Positions 23,993 through 24,220 of a stretch of DNA of 24,220 nucleotides are shown here, piece after piece; position 1 is the stretch's first letter; each line of letters opens with the position of its first letter. The stretch is from Arenicella sp. (GTDB taxonomy: Bacteria; Pseudomonadota; Gammaproteobacteria; Arenicellales; Arenicellaceae). The stretch covers positions 1-24,220 of the forward strand of contig JAESTB010000076.1 in the NCBI GenBank assembly GCA_016763815.1, read 5' to 3'. The notes under the pieces are model-generated. The model was not told the DNA's origin, did not search any database, and saw nothing but the letters and a program-made list of their open reading frames with translations. The position numbers and the translations under genes are program-made.

Positions 23993-24019
23993 TTGGTTTT
24001 AGGCCTTGATACTCTTCAA

Positions 24020-24134
24020 AGAGATCCTTCGGCTGCGCTTAGCAACTGCTCCTGCGTTGCTTTAATAAAGTGCATCCATGCACCGATCAGGATGACAACC
24101 ATAACGTCATCCTGAGCGCAGCCGAAGGATCTCT
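24020..24134. repeat. Interrupted palindromic repeat, four-armed fold
   Basis: AGAGATCCTTCGGCTGCGCT (24020-24039) pairs perfectly with 24115-24134. Inside lie three more hairpins: AGCAAC/GTTGCT (24041-24046/24056-24061), GTGCAT/ATGCAC (24070-24075/24078-24083) and CAGGATGAC/GTCATCCTG (24088-24096/24106-24114). The right arm 24106-24134 is a continuous 29-base strand whose complement on the left is split by 48 bases (24040-24087). The minus strand reads QRSFGCAQDD, a phrase I recognise from spurious proteins translated from dispersed repeats. It follows sspB by 27 bases. It is probably an intergenic repeat family rather than a gene. Confidence 0.85.
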
Positions 24135-24220
24135 GGGAACCAACAAACCCAAGCTTACTCTCCTCGTTGATCAACCAAATTCCAATTCTTGACCTGCTGA
24201 TAAATAACTGCCGTTTCAAT

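Noticed and set aside
24016..24219. 67-codon minus-strand frame at the right edge
   Set aside because: Its sequence is a translation of the palindromic repeat (QRSFGCAQDD phrase), not a gene.
1..24220. CRISPR array, tRNA or rRNA genes, integrase/attachment sites, prophage
   Set aside because: I looked for regularly spaced repeats, tRNA-like cloverleafs with CCA context, and integrase motifs and found none; the four-armed repeat at the right end has no tRNA consensus bases.

Overview
The window reads as chromosomal DNA of a gammaproteobacterium, probably marine or environmental and with moderate GC. The evidence is a petABC operon followed directly by sspA-sspB, a cytochrome b whose second heme-ligand pair is spaced as in beta/gammaproteobacteria, a Rep-type helicase and a type II secretion secretin. 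No genus can be named from the sequence alone.

Layout. 1-2511 (minus strand): an acetolactate-synthase-like ThDP enzyme followed by an aldehyde dehydrogenase that is cut by the window edge just before its catalytic cysteine. 2852-4225 (plus): NADP-type glutamate dehydrogenase with a terminator. 4290-11340 is a looser, visibly more AT-rich accessory zone. It holds a small lipoprotein, a DUF924 protein, two small secreted proteins of unknown function, an AraC-family regulator and a large secreted di-heme cytochrome c of the RoxA / fatty-acid dioxygenase / cytochrome c peroxidase type. The last four genes lie between two decayed fragments of REP-associated tyrosine transposase (RAYT) genes, both in the same orientation. 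11340-17258 (minus): a TPR-GT41 (O-GlcNAc-transferase-like) protein, a translationally coupled second TPR-GT41-like protein that has lost the recognisable catalytic residues, and, after a 454-base gap, an isolated lipoprotein-type secretin GspD. 17602-23992 (plus): rep helicase, petA-petB-petC (cytochrome bc1 complex), sspA and sspB. The window ends in a palindromic repeat of about 115 bases that can be drawn as a four-armed structure.

How the parts work together. petABC encodes the Rieske protein, cytochrome b and cytochrome c1 of ubiquinol:cytochrome c oxidoreductase. sspA and sspB encode the RNA-polymerase-binding stringent starvation protein and the ClpXP adaptor. The GT41 pair resembles an active glycosyltransferase with a dead partner. 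The AraC regulator and the di-heme protein look like a regulator-target pair for oxidising a hydrophobic substrate outside the cytoplasm. The most unusual items are the coupled active/degenerate GT41 pair, the RAYT-bracketed AraC/di-heme island, and the interrupted palindrome at the right end.
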